Positions 1 to 11,554 of a DNA stretch of 64,000 bases are shown here, piece after piece. The DNA comes from Bacteroidales bacterium (lineage in GTDB: Bacteria; Bacteroidota; Bacteroidia; Bacteroidales; WCHB1-69), in contig JAIKWD010000007.1 of the NCBI GenBank assembly GCA_024685175.1, positions 62,001-126,000 of the forward strand, written 5' to 3'. Every line of letters starts with the position of its first letter. The first letter of the stretch is position 1. Below the pieces are notes generated by a model, which had not been told where the DNA came from, searched no databases, and saw only the letters and a list, made by a program, of their open reading frames with translations. A program made the translations under genes and the position numbers.

Positions 1-38
1 TCTTCCGGCAGGTTGATGTCAATTTTCTGTTCTGGCAT
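1..38 (-). CDS. DUF3467-type protein, N-terminal fragment (cut by window edge)
   Basis: Only the first 12 codons are visible (MPEQKIDINLPE), starting at an ATG 26 bases after the rpoC stop. A small DUF3467 protein of unknown function commonly follows rpoC in Bacteroidetes, and this N-terminus is compatible with it. The identification rests on position and a very short peptide, so it is tentative. It is probably the last gene of the rpo operon. Confidence 0.5.
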   Translation of the reverse strand, partial: MPEQKIDINLPE

Positions 39-64
39 AATGTGTCGTTTTTATCGTTGATGAA

Positions 65-3000
65 TTAGTTTTCGGCAAGTTCTTCCACCAAGTCTTCCTC
101 CTTAGAAGCCATCAGGGATTCATATTCTTCCTTGGAGCCGACCTCAATGGTTTGGTATTTTCTAATACCTGTTCCAGCAGGAATCTTCTGACCCACAATG
201 ACGTTCTCCTTCATACCGATAAGGTTGTCGGACTTGGCGTTGATAGCGGCCTCGGTAAGAACCTTGGTCGTCTCCTGGAAGGAAGCTGCGGAGATGAAGC
301 TGTGCGTCTGCAACGAAGCACGCGTAATACCTTGCAGAATAGGTTTACCTGTAGCAGGACGGGCATCGCGAACAGCCACCAACTGCATGTCTTTACGTTT
401 GAGGATGGAGTTGATGTCACGAAGTCTCTTGGCCGTGATGATCTGGCCCCTGCGAACCTCGTCGGACTCGCCGGGATCTTCCACCACTTTCTTATCCCAA
501 ATAATATCGTTTTCTTCTTGGAAGTCAATCTTGTTGATCAACTCGCCTTGGAGGAACTTGGTATCGCCTGGATCTTCGATTTCCATCTTGCGCATCATCT
601 GGCGAACGATAACTTCAAAATGTTTGTCGTTAATCTTCACACCTTGGAGACGATACACCTCTTGGATTTCGTTGATGATGTATTCCTGAACTTTCTGTGC
701 ACCCTTGATATTCAAGATGTCGACAGGGGTAAGGGAACCTTCTGACAAAGGAGTACCAGCCTTCACAAAGTCGTTCTCCTGAGCCAAAATCTGCTTGGAT
801 GTCGGGATGAGATAAACCTTGGCGCCTTCGCCGTCGCCGTTACGCGGAGTGATGCGAACCACACGGTTACCTCTCTTGAGTTTCTTCTCGAAGGAGACCA
901 CACCGTCGATTTCGGAAACCACGGCAGGATCGGAAGGATTACGAGCCTCGAAGAGTTCGGTCACGCGCGGCAGACCGCCCGTGATATCGCCGGACTTACC
1001 GAATGAACGGAGAATCTTGACCAAAATTTCACCGGAATCGATATCCTGACCTTCATCGACGGACAAACGCGCGCCAACGGGAACGTCAAAGCTCTTGATC
1101 ACTTCACCATGCTTGTCCACGATGGAGATGCTCGGGTTCTTCGTCTTCAGACGGCTTTCGATAATAACCTTATCGTGGATATTGGTTTGCTCATCGGTTT
1201 CCACACGGTAGGTAATACCTTCGATGATATCGTTGAATTGAACCTTACCGGCAACGTCGGAAAGGATGACAGCATTGAACGGATCCCAATCGGCAATCAA
1301 ATCGCCCTTCTTGATGGGATCACCATGCTTGAAATAGAGGTTTGAACCATAAGGCACGTTGGCAGAAGCCAATGCAATACCTGTCTTCACATCGATAATC
1401 TTGATTTCAGCGGTACGGCCGATAACCTTATAGTAAACCTTTCCAAAGGCGTCAGTCTTCTCCAAAGCACGGAGTTCATCGATGCTCAAGACACCGTCGT
1501 ATGCGGCTTGGATAGAACTATTGGCGGCAACGTTACCTGCAACACCACCGACGTGGAACGTACGCAGGGTCAGCTGAGTACCAGGCTCACCGATGGACTG
1601 AGCGGCAATGACGCCGACGGCCTCACCGATCTGAACCATCTTACCCGTAGCCAAGTTACGACCGTAGCACTTCTGGCAGATACCATGCTTGGATTCGCAA
1701 GTGGGCACTGAACGAATCTCCACCTCTTCGATGGGGGATTCTTCAATAATCTTGCAATACTCTTCGGTCAATTCCTCACCAGCCTTGATGATCAATTCGC
1801 CAGTCTGAGGATGATATACGTCGTGGAGGGTAACACGACCAAGCAAACGATCGTACAGAGTCTCCACCACTTCTTCGTTCTTCTTCAGGGCGCTGACAGT
1901 CATACCACGCAAGGTGCCGCAGTCCTCTTCCGTGATAATCACGTCGTGGGACACGTCCACCAAACGACGGGTCAGATAACCAGCGTCAGCAGTCTTCAAA
2001 GCGGTATCAGCCAAACCCTTACGGGCACCGTGAGTAGAGATGAAGTACTCTTGCACGGACAGACCCTCCTTGAAGTTGGAAAGAATCGGGTTCTCAATAA
2101 TTTCACCACCGGAGGAACCAGCCTTACTCGGCTTGGCCATCAAACCACGCATACCAGACAGCTGACGGATCTGCTCTGCAGAACCACGAGCACCTGAGTC
2201 ACGCATCATGTGCACCGGGTTGAAGCCCTGACGGTCTTCTTCGATTTCCTTCATGAGGATCTTGGAAAGACGTGCGTTGCACTGTGACCAAACGTCGATA
2301 ACTTGGTTATAACGCTCCGTATTGGTGATGAAACCCATATTGTAGTTCATCGTGATTTCGTCAACTTGGGCGTTGGCTTCCTCGATGAATTTCGGCTTCT
2401 CCTTCGGGATAATCACATCACCGAGGTTGAAGGACAAACCGCCTTCGTAAGCCATACGATAACCGAGGCTCATAATGTCGTCCAAGAATTGGGCACAAAC
2501 CTTGTTGCCGCACTTGTTCAAGACATCGCCGATGATGTCGCGCAAGGCCTTCTTGGTCAACAACATGTTGATGTAGCCGTATTCCTTGGGGACTACTTGG
2601 TTGAACATCACACGTCCCACGGTGGTGTCAATGATCTTAATGGTACCGTTGCCGTCAACGTCAACGCGGCACTTGATCTTGGCGTTCAAGTGAACTTTCT
2701 TCTCGTTGTAGGCAATCATCACCTCTTCGGGACCATAGAACACGCCACCTTCGCCCTTAACTTTATGGTCAGGAGTGGACGGAAGTTCTTTGGTGATATA
2801 GTACAGACCCAACACCATGTCCTGAGAAGGCACGGTGACAGGAGCACCGTTGGCAGGGTTGAGGATGTTATGGGAGGCCATCATCAACATCTGAGCCTCC
2901 ATGATGGCGGCATTGCCCAGCGGAACGTGCACAGCCATCTGGTCACCATCGAAGTCAGCGTTGAAAGCCGTACAGCACAAGGGGTGCAGGCGGATAGCCT

Positions 3001-4375
3001 TACCTTCTACCAATCTCGGCTGGAAGGCCTGGATACCCAAACGGTGCAACGTAGGAGCACGGTTCAACAATACAGGGTGACCCTTCAATATGTTCTCAAG
3101 GATTTCCCACACAACGGGATCCTTACGATCGACGATTTTCTTAGCGGACTTGACCGTCTTCACGATGCCTCTTTCGAGAATCTTACGGATAACATACGGC
3201 TTGAACAACTCAGCCGCCATGTCTTTCGGCAGACCGCATTCGTTGAGGTGCAAATCGGGACCAACCACGATAACGGAACGACCAGAATAGTCGACACGCT
3301 TACCAAGCAAGTTCTGACGGAAACGACCTTGCTTACCTTTCAAACTGTCGGAAAGGGATTTAAGGGCTCTGTTAGAGTCAGACTTGACAGCATTGGACTT
3401 CTTGGAGTTGTCAAACAAGGAATCAACAGCCTCTTGCAACATACGTTTTTCATTACGCATGATGACATCGGGAGCCTTGATCTCAACGAGACGTTTCAAA
3501 CGGTTGTTACGGATGATGACGCGACGATAGAGGTCGTTGAGGTCGGAAGTGGCGAAACGGCCGCCATCCAGGGGAACCAATGGACGGATTTCCGGCGGAA
3601 TGACGGGAACGATCTTAATGATCATCCACTCAGGACGGTTCTCCGCACGCTTGCGGCTGTCACGGAAGGACTCAAATACATGCAAACGCTTGAGCAGGTC
3701 CTTCTTACGTTGTTGAGAAGTCTCGTTGTTGGCGCGGTCTCTCAACTCGTAGGACTCCGCATCGAGGTCCACCTTGCAGAGCAGGTCATACAAGGCCTCG
3801 GCGCCCATCTTGGCGATGAACTTGTTGGGATCATTGTCGTCCAACAACTTGTTCTCTGCGGGAAGATTGTCTACAATCTCGTAATACTCCTCTTCCGTGA
3901 GCAGGGTGTTCTTGTGAACATTGTCGCTCTCTGCAACACCTGCTTGAATGACGATGTATTTTTCATAGTAGACAACAGCATCGACATCCTTGGAGGCAAG
4001 TCCAAGTAACGCACCAATCTTATTGGGCAAGGACTTGAAGAACCAGATGTGGGCAACGGGAACCACCAGTTGGATGTGTCCCATACGCTCACGACGGACC
4101 TTACGTTCGGTAACTTCCACACCACAGCGGTCGCACGTGATGCCCTTGTAGCGGATTCTCTTATACTTACCGCAGTTACACTCCCAGTCCTTAGTGGGTC
4201 CGAAAATCTTTTCGCAAAACAGACCATCACGCTCCGGCTTGTACGTTCTATAGTTGATCGTCTCCGGCTTCAAGACCTCTCCATGCGATTGCTGCAGGAT
4301 GGTCTCCGGAGATGCCAAGCTGATGGTGATTTTTTGAAATTCTTTTCTTGTATTATTGTCTTTTTTAAGAGCCAT
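65..4375 (-). CDS. rpoC: DNA-directed RNA polymerase subunit beta'
   Basis: This is the largest catalytic subunit of RNA polymerase, 1436 aa, a normal Bacteroidetes length. The N-terminal zinc ribbon is visible with Cys66, Cys68, Cys81 and Cys84. The catalytic magnesium loop NADFDGDQM lies at residues 472-480, with the three Asp residues intact. The second zinc cluster ([11 protein letters not shown]) and the trigger-loop/bridge region ([18 protein letters not shown]) follow in the expected order. It begins with ATG 22 bases downstream of the rpoB stop, so it is co-transcribed with rpoB in the secE-to-rpoC operon. The 568-aa and other long frames antisense to it are codon-bias shadows. Confidence 0.99.
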   Translation of the reverse strand: MALKKDNNTRKEFQKITISLASPETILQQSHGEVLKPETINYRTYKPERDGLFCEKIFGPTKDWECNCGKYKRIRYKGITCDRCGVEVTERKVRRERMGHIQLVVPVAHIWFFKSLPNKIGALLGLASKDVDAVVYYEKYIVIQAGVAESDNVHKNTLLTEEEYYEIVDNLPAENKLLDDNDPNKFIAKMGAEALYDLLCKVDLDAESYELRDRANNETSQQRKKDLLKRLHVFESFRDSRKRAENRPEWMIIKIVPVIPPEIRPLVPLDGGRFATSDLNDLYRRVIIRNNRLKRLVEIKAPDVIMRNEKRMLQEAVDSLFDNSKKSNAVKSDSNRALKSLSDSLKGKQGRFRQNLLGKRVDYSGRSVIVVGPDLHLNECGLPKDMAAELFKPYVIRKILERGIVKTVKSAKKIVDRKDPVVWEILENILKGHPVLLNRAPTLHRLGIQAFQPRLVEGKAIRLHPLCCTAFNADFDGDQMAVHVPLGNAAIMEAQMLMMASHNILNPANGAPVTVPSQDMVLGLYYITKELPSTPDHKVKGEGGVFYGPEEVMIAYNEKKVHLNAKIKCRVDVDGNGTIKIIDTTVGRVMFNQVVPKEYGYINMLLTKKALRDIIGDVLNKCGNKVCAQFLDDIMSLGYRMAYEGGLSFNLGDVIIPKEKPKFIEEANAQVDEITMNYNMGFITNTERYNQVIDVWSQCNARLSKILMKEIEEDRQGFNPVHMMRDSGARGSAEQIRQLSGMRGLMAKPSKAGSSGGEIIENPILSNFKEGLSVQEYFISTHGARKGLADTALKTADAGYLTRRLVDVSHDVIITEEDCGTLRGMTVSALKKNEEVVETLYDRLLGRVTLHDVYHPQTGELIIKAGEELTEEYCKIIEESPIEEVEIRSVPTCESKHGICQKCYGRNLATGKMVQIGEAVGVIAAQSIGEPGTQLTLRTFHVGGVAGNVAANSSIQAAYDGVLSIDELRALEKTDAFGKVYYKVIGRTAEIKIIDVKTGIALASANVPYGSNLYFKHGDPIKKGDLIADWDPFNAVILSDVAGKVQFNDIIEGITYRVETDEQTNIHDKVIIESRLKTKNPSISIVDKHGEVIKSFDVPVGARLSVDEGQDIDSGEILVKILRSFGKSGDITGGLPRVTELFEARNPSDPAVVSEIDGVVSFEKKLKRGNRVVRITPRNGDGEGAKVYLIPTSKQILAQENDFVKAGTPLSEGSLTPVDILNIKGAQKVQEYIINEIQEVYRLQGVKINDKHFEVIVRQMMRKMEIEDPGDTKFLQGELINKIDFQEENDIIWDKKVVEDPGESDEVRRGQIITAKRLRDINSILKRKDMQLVAVRDARPATGKPILQGITRASLQTHSFISAASFQETTKVLTEAAINAKSDNLIGMKENVIVGQKIPAGTGIRKYQTIEVGSKEEYESLMASKEEDLVEELAEN

Positions 4376-4397
4376 GATTTACAAATATAATGTTGTC

Positions 4398-7300
4398 TTA
4401 TTCAAATTTAACATCCAAGGCCAAACCGCGAAGTTCGTTCACCAATACGTTGAAAGACTCGGGGATGCCGGCGGTCGGCATGTTGTCGCCCTTCACGATG
4501 GCTTCATAGGTCTTGGCACGACCCACGACGTCGTCGGACTTGACGGTCAAGATCTCTTGCAGGACGTTGGCGGCACCGTAAGCTTCGATAGCCCAGACCT
4601 CCATTTCACCGAAACGCTGACCACCGAATTGGGCTTTACCACCCAGAGGTTGTTGCGTAATCAAGGAATAAGGTCCAATGGAACGAGCATGCATCTTGTC
4701 GTCTACCATGTGGTGCAACTTCAGATAATAGATGTAGCCTACGGTGGCTTTCTGATGGAAAGGCTCGCCCGTTTCGCCGTCGTACAGCTGCGTGCTGCCG
4801 TTCTCGGGAAGTCCGGCTTCCTTCATCAGCTCGTTGATCTGGTCGATGGAAGCACCGTCGAAGATCGGAGTGGCGTATTTGACACCCATCTTCTTGCCGG
4901 CCCAGCCTAACACAGTCTCGTAAATCTGGCCCAAGTTCATACGGGAAGGCACACCCAGCGGGTTCAGCACCACGTCGACAGGACGGCCGTCTGCCAAGAA
5001 CGGCAAGTCTTCCTGACGGACGATCTTGGCCACACAACCCTTGTTACCATGACGACCTGCCATCTTGTCACCGATACGCAGCTTGCGCTTGTTGGCGACA
5101 TAAACCTTGGCCATTTGAACCACACCTGCCGGCAACTCGGTACCGATGGTGGCATCAAACACTTCGCGGGTCTTCTTGGCATTCAGGTCTCTTACCTTCA
5201 CCAAATAGTTGCGGATAATCTCGGATACAAGTCCGTTGATCTTGGCATCATTGGTCCATTTGCTGACAGCCACCGACGTGAAATCAATCGTGTTCAACAT
5301 CTTCTGGGAGAACTTGGCACCCTTGGCAACCACCACGTTCTTGGCATTATCGTGGATGTTGTGGGCAATCTTGCCTTCCAGAAGTCTGTACAACTTGGAC
5401 ACTGCCACTTCGTGCAAACGATCAAATTGAACTTGGAATTTCTCCTCTATTTCGGCTACGATATCCTTATCCTTGGCTTTGGACTTTCTATCCTTGATTC
5501 TACGGGACAGATCCTTGGCACCAATGACAACACCCTTCATGGATGGGGGCGCCTTGAGAGAGGCATCCTTGACATCACCGGCCTTGTCGCCGAAGATGGC
5601 ACGGAGCAATTTCTCCTCAGGGCTGGGATAGGACTCACCCTTTGGCGTGATCTTACCGATCAGGATGTCGCCTTCGTTAACTTCAGCACCCACACGAATC
5701 AAACCATTCTCCATCAAGTCGCTCGTAGCTTCGGTGGAGACGTTTGGAATATCATTGGTAAGTTCCTCAATACCACGTTTGGTGTCGCGTACCTCCAACG
5801 AGAAGGACTCGATATGGATGGAGGTATACAAGTCGTCGGTGACAGCCTTTTCGGAAATCACGACAGCATCCTCGAAGTTGTATCCCTTCCAAGGCATGAA
5901 AGCCACCATCAGGTTGCGGCCCAAGGCCAACTCGCCGTTTTCGGTAGCGTAGCCTTCTGTCAGCACGTCGCCCTTCTTTACTTTTTGGCCTTTCGACACG
6001 ATGGGGCGCATGTTGATACAGGAGTTTTGGTTGGTTCTCCGGAACTTGAGCAGCTCATAATTTTTGGCCGCAGGGTCAAAACTTACCAGCTCTTCGTTCT
6101 CGGTACGTTCGTATTCAATCTCAATATGTTGTGCATCCACGGACTTCACCACACCATTGCCCTCGGCGAGGAGCACGGCACGGGAGTCAACAGCCACCTT
6201 GTGCTCAAGGCCGGTACCCACGATAGGAGCTTCCGGTCTCAACAAAGGAACAGCTTGACGCATCATGTTGGATCCCATCAAGGCACGGTTTGCGTCGTCG
6301 TTCTCCAAGAACGGAATCAAAGATGCAGCGATAGATGCGATTTGGTTGGGCGCGATATCGATCAAGTCGATCTCCTCGCGAGGAAGGATAGGATAGTCAG
6401 CCAGACGGCGGGCTTTCACCTTATCACCCAACATGTCATTTTCGTCCATGGGCGTATTAGCCTGGGCAATACGCTTGTTGTCTTCCTCTTCAGCGGTCAA
6501 GAATACCGGCGGCTCGTTAAACAGCACTTTGCCGTTCTCCACACGACGATACGGGGTCTCGATGAATCCAAGATGGTTGATCTTGGCGAAGACGCACAAA
6601 GAGGAAATCAAACCGATGTTCGGACCTTCAGGAGTCTCAATGGTACACAAACGACCATAGTGCGTGTAGTGTACGTCACGGACTTCGAAGCCGGCACGCT
6701 CACGAGACAAACCTCCAGGACCCAACGCGGAAATACGACGCTTGTGCGTGATCTCGGACAACGGGTTGGTTTGATCCATGAACTGCGAGAGTTGGTTCGT
6801 GCCAAAGAAGGAGTTGACCACGGAAGACAAGGTCTTGGAGTTGATCAAGTCAACCGGAGAGAACAGCTCATGGTCGCGAACGTTCATCTTCTCGCGAATA
6901 GTACGGGCCATACGATTGAGGCCCAAACTGAATTGGTTGTATAATTGTTCGCCGACGGTACGAACGCGACGGTTGCTCAAGTGGTCGATATCGTCCACGT
7001 CCGTCTTGTTGTTGATCAATTCAACGAGATAACGGATAATGGAGATAATGTCCTCATTGGTCAGCACGCCCGTTTCCATCGGGATGTTAAGGTTCAGTTT
7101 CTTGTTGATGCGGTAACGGCCCACCTCACCCAAATCATAACGCTTCTCGGAGAAGAAGAGTTTGTCAAGCGTGGCGCGAGCGGTCTCCTCATCAGGCGCC
7201 GACGTGCTCTTCAAGGCTTGATAGATGTACTCTATAGCTTGCTTGCCGGAGTTTGTCGGGTCTTTTTGCAGGGTGTTGAAGATGACGGAGTAGTCCGTAT

Positions 7301-8198
7301 TCTTTTCATCAGACTTATGGAAGATGACAGACTTGATGTTGGCATCCATAATCATCTGAATGTGCTGTTTCTCGAATATGGTCTCACGGTCGATGATGGC
7401 CTCGGTACGCTCAATGTTGACCACCTCACCCGTCTCGTCGTCAACGAAGTCCTCATGCCACGTTTTGATGACGGTGGCGGCGAACTTCTCACCCAAATAT
7501 TTCTTCAAATTAGCCTTGGTAGCCTTCACCTCGTGGGCAATGTCGAAGATGCTCAGGATATCCTTGTCGGTCTCGTAGCCGATGGCACGCAGCAAGGTGG
7601 TGACGGGCAGCTTCTTCTTGCGGTCGATGTAGGCGTACATCACGTTGTTGATGTCGGTCGTGAACTCCATCCAAGAGCCCTTGAACGGGATGATACGGGC
7701 GGAGTACAGCGGTGTTCCGTTGGTGTGGTAGGAAAAACCGAAGAACACACCAGGGGAACGGTGCAACTGGGATACCACCACACGCTCGGCGCCGTTGATG
7801 ATGAACGTGCCGCTCGGCGTCATGTATGGGATCATGCCCAGATAGACATCTTGTATGATGGTTTCAAAATCTTCGTGTTCCACGTCGTTGCATGAAAGCT
7901 TCAATTTTGCTTTCAAGGGAACACTGTATGTCAAACCTCTTTCAAGGCATTCGTCCATGGTGTATCGGGGAGCGTCGACGTAATAGTCAATGAATTCCAG
8001 GACGAAACTGTTTCTAGCATCAGTAATTGGGAAGTTCTCTGCGAAGGCACGATAAAGGCCCTCGGTACGACGCGTTTCGGCGTCAGAATCAATTTGGAAA
8101 AATTCCCGGAAAGATTTCAGCTGGATATCAAGGAAATCAGGATACTCAACTTGTCTTGTTGATGCAAAACTTACTCTTTTATTATTTTTAGTTGCCAA
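4398..8198 (-). CDS. rpoB: DNA-directed RNA polymerase subunit beta
   Basis: This is the 1266-aa beta subunit of RNA polymerase. The rifampicin-pocket segment reads [15 protein letters not shown] followed by [13 protein letters not shown], with Asp, His and Ser at the three classic resistance positions, so wild-type sensitivity is predicted. The C-terminal region with [10 protein letters not shown] and [18 protein letters not shown] is intact. The start codon is TTG: the bases at 8196-8198 read TTG GCA ACT on the minus strand, and the resulting N-terminus ([12 protein letters not shown], then [12 protein letters not shown]) matches Bacteroidetes RpoB, while no in-frame ATG gives a comparable start. 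A 130-base spacer with a strong hairpin separates it from rplL. Confidence 0.98.
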   Translation of the reverse strand: MATKNNKRVSFASTRQVEYPDFLDIQLKSFREFFQIDSDAETRRTEGLYRAFAENFPITDARNSFVLEFIDYYVDAPRYTMDECLERGLTYSVPLKAKLKLSCNDVEHEDFETIIQDVYLGMIPYMTPSGTFIINGAERVVVSQLHRSPGVFFGFSYHTNGTPLYSARIIPFKGSWMEFTTDINNVMYAYIDRKKKLPVTTLLRAIGYETDKDILSIFDIAHEVKATKANLKKYLGEKFAATVIKTWHEDFVDDETGEVVNIERTEAIIDRETIFEKQHIQMIMDANIKSVIFHKSDEKNTDYSVIFNTLQKDPTNSGKQAIEYIYQALKSTSAPDEETARATLDKLFFSEKRYDLGEVGRYRINKKLNLNIPMETGVLTNEDIISIIRYLVELINNKTDVDDIDHLSNRRVRTVGEQLYNQFSLGLNRMARTIREKMNVRDHELFSPVDLINSKTLSSVVNSFFGTNQLSQFMDQTNPLSEITHKRRISALGPGGLSRERAGFEVRDVHYTHYGRLCTIETPEGPNIGLISSLCVFAKINHLGFIETPYRRVENGKVLFNEPPVFLTAEEEDNKRIAQANTPMDENDMLGDKVKARRLADYPILPREEIDLIDIAPNQIASIAASLIPFLENDDANRALMGSNMMRQAVPLLRPEAPIVGTGLEHKVAVDSRAVLLAEGNGVVKSVDAQHIEIEYERTENEELVSFDPAAKNYELLKFRRTNQNSCINMRPIVSKGQKVKKGDVLTEGYATENGELALGRNLMVAFMPWKGYNFEDAVVISEKAVTDDLYTSIHIESFSLEVRDTKRGIEELTNDIPNVSTEATSDLMENGLIRVGAEVNEGDILIGKITPKGESYPSPEEKLLRAIFGDKAGDVKDASLKAPPSMKGVVIGAKDLSRRIKDRKSKAKDKDIVAEIEEKFQVQFDRLHEVAVSKLYRLLEGKIAHNIHDNAKNVVVAKGAKFSQKMLNTIDFTSVAVSKWTNDAKINGLVSEIIRNYLVKVRDLNAKKTREVFDATIGTELPAGVVQMAKVYVANKRKLRIGDKMAGRHGNKGCVAKIVRQEDLPFLADGRPVDVVLNPLGVPSRMNLGQIYETVLGWAGKKMGVKYATPIFDGASIDQINELMKEAGLPENGSTQLYDGETGEPFHQKATVGYIYYLKLHHMVDDKMHARSIGPYSLITQQPLGGKAQFGGQRFGEMEVWAIEAYGAANVLQEILTVKSDDVVGRAKTYEAIVKGDNMPTAGIPESFNVLVNELRGLALDVKFE

Positions 8199-8270
8199 GA
8201 CTTCTTAATTTGATGGTTAAATGCTGATTTTGTTAGGAATACCAATCAGCGGGTATTATAGACAACAATA

Positions 8271-8306
8271 AGTACAATACTTCCACCGAGGTGGAAGTGT
8301 TGTACT
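8271..8306 (-). promoter_or_regulatory. Long hairpin in the rplL-rpoB spacer
   Basis: The arms agtacaatacttccacc and ggtggaagtgttgtact form a 17-bp stem with a single G-U wobble and a 2-base centre. The hairpin lies in the transcribed spacer 22 bases after the rplL stop and 73 bases before rpoB. It is not followed by a T-run on the minus strand, so it does not look like a normal intrinsic terminator. In Escherichia coli the equivalent rplL-rpoB spacer holds an attenuator and an RNase III cut site that lower rpoBC output relative to ribosomal proteins. By analogy (inference) this is a processing or attenuation element. Confidence 0.75.
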
Positions 8307-8328
8307 ATTGATGGGGTTTGGGTTGAAA

Positions 8329-8709
8329 TTAGTTGAGCTCAACCTCAGCGCCGACTTCCTCGAGAGCTTTCTTGAGGGATTCAGCTTCGTCTTTGGAGAC
8401 GCCTTCCTTAACGGCCTTAGGAGCACCGTCAACGAGTTCCTTGGCTTCTTTGAGGCCGAGGCTGGTGAGTTCCTTCACCAATTTCACAACTTGTAATTTC
8501 TGAGCACCAGCGGCTTTCAAGATTACGTTGAATTCGGTCTTCTCTTCTGCGGCGGCTGCACCAGCGCCAGCAGCAGGACCAGCGGCTACTGCAACAGCAG
8601 CGGCTGCGGGCTCAATGCCGTATTCTTCTTTCAAAATTTGAGCTAATTCGTTGACTTCTTTAACGGTCAAGTTAACTAATTGTTCTGCAAATGCTTTCAA
8701 ATCTGCCAT
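8329..8709 (-). CDS. rplL: 50S ribosomal protein L7/L12
   Basis: This 126-aa protein is the stalk protein that recruits translation factors to the ribosome. It has the usual layout: N-terminal dimerisation helices ([20 protein letters not shown]), an Ala/Gly-rich hinge at about residues 36-55, and the C-terminal domain with [20 protein letters not shown]. It is the fourth ribosomal gene of the operon. It lies 57 bases after rplJ and is followed by the hairpin that precedes rpoB. Confidence 0.98.
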   Translation of the reverse strand: MADLKAFAEQLVNLTVKEVNELAQILKEEYGIEPAAAAVAVAAGPAAGAGAAAAEEKTEFNVILKAAGAQKLQVVKLVKELTSLGLKEAKELVDGAPKAVKEGVSKDEAESLKKALEEVGAEVELN

Positions 8710-8766
8710 AATTTTATTTTTTTAAATTGTTTTTTACTAAATGAATTGTTTTTAAAATTTTCTTTT

Positions 8767-9285
8767 TTATTGTCTTTCGGATAATGTCTTAACAATACCA
8801 GACAACTTGTTGCCACTGGATTGCAATGCAGATACAACATTGCGTGCAGGAGATTGCAGCAAGCCGATGATGTCGCCAATCAATTCTTCGCGAGACTTGA
8901 TATTGCACAGAGCTTCCAATTGGTCGTCTCCGATGTAGGTGGTTTCCTCAATGAAGGCAGCCTTGATAAGGGGCTTGTCGTTCTTTGCACGGAACTCCTT
9001 GATCAAACGGGCAGGCACATTGCCTGTGTTGCACAACATGATGGAAGTGGCACCGTTCAGCACCGGATAGAGCTCGGAATAGTCTGCTTCAGCCTGGTCC
9101 ATCGCACGCTTGAGAAGGGTGTTCTTCACAACCTTCAACTTCACGTCGCGATTGAAACACAGTCTGCGCAACTGGTTGACTGTACTAACCGTGAAACCGG
9201 AAATATCGGTTACATAAACATGGGAATAGTTAGCCAAGTCCTGTGCTATCTCTTCAATAATCTGACTTTTTTGTTCTTGTTTCAT
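8767..9285 (-). CDS. rplJ: 50S ribosomal protein L10
   Basis: The 172-aa L10 anchors L7/L12 dimers to the 50S subunit. The N-terminal pattern (KSQIIEEIAQDLANYSHVYV) and the following region with LRRLCFNRDVKLKVVKNTLLKRA are typical, as is the C-terminal helix that binds L12. It starts 14 bases after the rplA stop, so there is no room for an L10-binding leader of the E. coli kind upstream of it. Autoregulation, if present, would have to act elsewhere in the operon. Confidence 0.97.
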   Translation of the reverse strand: MKQEQKSQIIEEIAQDLANYSHVYVTDISGFTVSTVNQLRRLCFNRDVKLKVVKNTLLKRAMDQAEADYSELYPVLNGATSIMLCNTGNVPARLIKEFRAKNDKPLIKAAFIEETTYIGDDQLEALCNIKSREELIGDIIGLLQSPARNVVSALQSSGNKLSGIVKTLSERQ

Positions 9286-9299
9286 ACTAACTAAACTTT

Positions 9300-9995
9300 T
9301 TATAATGTAACGGATTTAGGATCAACCTGTACGCCGGGACTCATTGTCGTGGACAGGTAGATGCTCTTAATATACGTACCCTTGGCGGAGGTCGGTTTCA
9401 GCTTGATGACGGTGCCGAGCATTTCGCGGGCATTGTCGGTCAACTGATCCACAGTGAAACGGTTCTTACCTATAGAGGTATGAATGATACCGTATTTGTC
9501 CACCTTGAAGTCGATCTTACCGGCTTTGACTTCGGTCACGGCCTTACCGATTTCCATCGTCACAGTACCGGATTTAGGGTTGGGCATCAAACCACGGGGA
9601 CCCAATACTCTACCCAGCGCACCGATCTTCGGCATAACGCTCGGCATGGTGATGATCACATCAACGTCGGTCCAGCCTTGCTTGATCTTGTCAACGTACT
9701 CATCCAAACCAACATAATCAGCTCCCGCAGCCTTTGCCTCTTCTTCTTTGTCTTGTGTGCAGAGCACAAGTACACGCACTTCCTTGCCGGTTCCATGAGG
9801 CAATGTGACAATACCGCGCACCATCTGGTTGGCCTTACGAGGGTCGACACCCAAACGAACGTCGATGTCGAAAGACGCATCAAACTTGGTGTACGTCAAG
9901 TCTTTCACCACTTGGATAGCCTCCGGCAAAGCATATACTTTACTCTTATCAAATTTAGCAAAAGCCTCTTTGCGTTTTTTTGATATTTTAGCCAT
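9300..9995 (-). CDS. rplA: 50S ribosomal protein L1
   Basis: L1 (231 aa) forms the mobile L1 stalk that handles E-site tRNA and in many bacteria represses its own operon. The family signature is visible around [16 protein letters not shown], and the lysine-rich N-terminus and [16 protein letters not shown]-terminus are normal. It lies 22 bases after rplK in the operon. Confidence 0.98.
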   Translation of the reverse strand: MAKISKKRKEAFAKFDKSKVYALPEAIQVVKDLTYTKFDASFDIDVRLGVDPRKANQMVRGIVTLPHGTGKEVRVLVLCTQDKEEEAKAAGADYVGLDEYVDKIKQGWTDVDVIITMPSVMPKIGALGRVLGPRGLMPNPKSGTVTMEIGKAVTEVKAGKIDFKVDKYGIIHTSIGKNRFTVDQLTDNAREMLGTVIKLKPTSAKGTYIKSIYLSTTMSPGVQVDPKSVTL

Positions 9996-10017
9996 GTGAT
10001 TTGTTTTTTACTTGTTA

Positions 10018-10467
10018 TTAATTTTTCTCAAAAGGATTCTGGCCACCTTTCACGGTAACGCCCAAACTACGTGCCGTGCCAGCTACCATAGACATTGCGG
10101 ACTCGATCTCGAAACAGTTCAAGTCTTTCATCTTGGTCTCAGCAATGGTACGCACCTGGTCCCACGTGATGGAACCCACTTTGGAACGGTTAGGTTCACC
10201 GGAACCTTTTTGAAGTTTGGCTGCTTCCTTAATTTGTACAGCAACCGGGGGGGTCTTCGTGATGAAGTCAAAGGATTTGTCCTTGTAAACCGTAATCACA
10301 ACAGGGATGATTTTGCCAGCCATTTCCTGCGTACGCGCATTGAACTGCTTGCAAAAGTCCATGATGTTCACACCCTTCGAACCTAACGCAGGTCCTACTG
10401 GGGGTGCTGGATTTGCGGCTCCTCCCTTAATTTGTAACTTAATTAATCCAGCTACTTCTTTTGCCAT
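10018..10467 (-). CDS. rplK: 50S ribosomal protein L11
   Basis: L11 (149 aa) binds the GTPase-associated centre of 23S rRNA and is needed for RelA-type stringent signalling and release factor action. The N-terminal glycine/proline-rich segment [20 protein letters not shown] and the C-terminal RNA-binding region ([16 protein letters not shown]) are intact. It follows nusG by 38 bases in the operon. Confidence 0.98.
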   Translation of the reverse strand: MAKEVAGLIKLQIKGGAANPAPPVGPALGSKGVNIMDFCKQFNARTQEMAGKIIPVVITVYKDKSFDFITKTPPVAVQIKEAAKLQKGSGEPNRSKVGSITWDQVRTIAETKMKDLNCFEIESAMSMVAGTARSLGVTVKGGQNPFEKN

Positions 10468-10505
10468 TGTTTAAATTGATTTAATTGTTTGTAACTATGG
10501 TGGCG

Positions 10506-11060
10506 CTATATTTTTTCAACTTGCATAAAACCCAACTCAAGCGGGGTCTTACGGCCGAAGATCTTCACCATGATCTTCAACTTCTTCTTCTCTGTGTCTA
10601 TCTCTTCGATAAAACCATTGAATGTGTTGAAAGGCCCGTCAATAACTTTCACTTCCTCGCCCACCGTGAACGGCTGCATGAAGGTGTCATCCTGCGACAA
10701 CAACTCATCAACCTTACCAAGCAAACGAGAGACCTCCGCCGGACGCAATGCTACAGGAACATCACTCTTACGCTTACAACCCACAAAACCCAACACGCCG
10801 GGAATATCCAATAGTAAACTGAAAACCTCCTCCATCTTGGCCACCTCTATAAAGATGTAGCTCGGGAAGTAGTTCTTCTCAGTAACCACTTTCTTCCCAC
10901 TTTTCGTGATGTGATGAACCTTCTCGGTCGGTATCAACACTTGAGACACATAGTCCTTCAAATAAGTAAGCTCAACCTCTGTTTCAATGTTTTGCTTTAC
11001 TTTCTTCTCAGTACCTGTGACCGCCTTGATCACATACCATTTGCGTTCAACGTCTGCCAT
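10506..11060 (-). CDS. nusG: Transcription termination/antitermination protein NusG
   Basis: NusG (184 aa) binds RNA polymerase and links it to Rho or to the ribosome. The N-terminal NGN domain begins with KWYVIKAVTGTEKKVKQNI, and the C-terminal KOW domain is visible as VGEEVKVIDGPFNTFNGFIEEID. Bacteroidetes NusG proteins are of this length. It lies 40 bases after secE and before rplK, the conserved order. Confidence 0.98.
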   Translation of the reverse strand: MADVERKWYVIKAVTGTEKKVKQNIETEVELTYLKDYVSQVLIPTEKVHHITKSGKKVVTEKNYFPSYIFIEVAKMEEVFSLLLDIPGVLGFVGCKRKSDVPVALRPAEVSRLLGKVDELLSQDDTFMQPFTVGEEVKVIDGPFNTFNGFIEEIDTEKKKLKIMVKIFGRKTPLELGFMQVEKI

Positions 11061-11100
11061 GATTCGCTATTTTGGATATAACAACCACTGATTAAGAAAA

Positions 11101-11289
11101 CTAAACAGCCGGGAACATCAAATCCATTCCCAAGTTGAAGATAGCATCCATCAGAAACACGATTAACGCGATTACGAGGGAAGCAATAGATACTACCACA
11201 ACACTATTTCCAAGCTCTTGCATGCTGGGCCAGCTCGTTTTGTGAACCAACTCGTCATACACTTCTTTAAAATAATTAACTATTTTCAT
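11101..11289 (-). CDS. secE: Preprotein translocase subunit SecE
   Basis: This is a 62-aa single-span SecE. The amphipathic start MKIVNYFKEVYDELVHKTSW is the conserved cytoplasmic helix, followed by the membrane span SVVVVSIASLVIALIVFLMD. SecE clamps SecY in the Sec translocon. It is the first gene of the operon, about 180 bases downstream of the predicted transcription start. No tRNA-Trp or tuf gene lies upstream, as is often seen in relatives; trmB is there instead. Confidence 0.95.
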   Translation of the reverse strand: MKIVNYFKEVYDELVHKTSWPSMQELGNSVVVVSIASLVIALIVFLMDAIFNLGMDLMFPAV

Positions 11290-11478
11290 TTTCTTATATT
11301 TTTTTCGTTATTATTCGTCTATTTTAGAAACTTTTTCTATCCTTTATGCAAAAATCCAACCCACACATCAACATACACTTGTTAAAAACATTACGCCATA
11401 ACTTTCTGTTCATTAGTGCGTTGCAATAATATGAACACAAAATCCATACCTTATTGCGCCAATTTTCTAACAAGTTGG

Positions 11479-11508
11479 CAAATATAGTATTTTTTTAATA
11501 CCAAACAA
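11479..11508 (-). promoter_or_regulatory. Promoter of the secE-nusG-rplKAJL-rpoBC operon
   Basis: On the minus strand the -7 box is TATATTTG (11486 to 11479) and the -33 box is TTG (11508 to 11506), with exactly 19 bases between. This matches the Bacteroidetes primary-sigma consensus TTTG-N19-TAnnTTTG. It predicts a leader of about 180 bases before secE. The rest of the 265-base gap between secE and trmB holds no recognisable gene or tRNA. Confidence 0.75.
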
Positions 11509-11554
11509 CTTTTTTTGAAAAAAATGTTTTATGGCACTATTTTTGTTGTGCCAC

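Noticed and set aside
2303..4009. 568-codon frame antisense to rpoC
   Set aside because: It has no recognisable features and lies fully within rpoC; a codon-bias shadow.
11399..11485. Possible tRNA-Trp upstream of secE
   Set aside because: Only AT-rich sequence is present; no acceptor, T-arm or anticodon stem could be formed.
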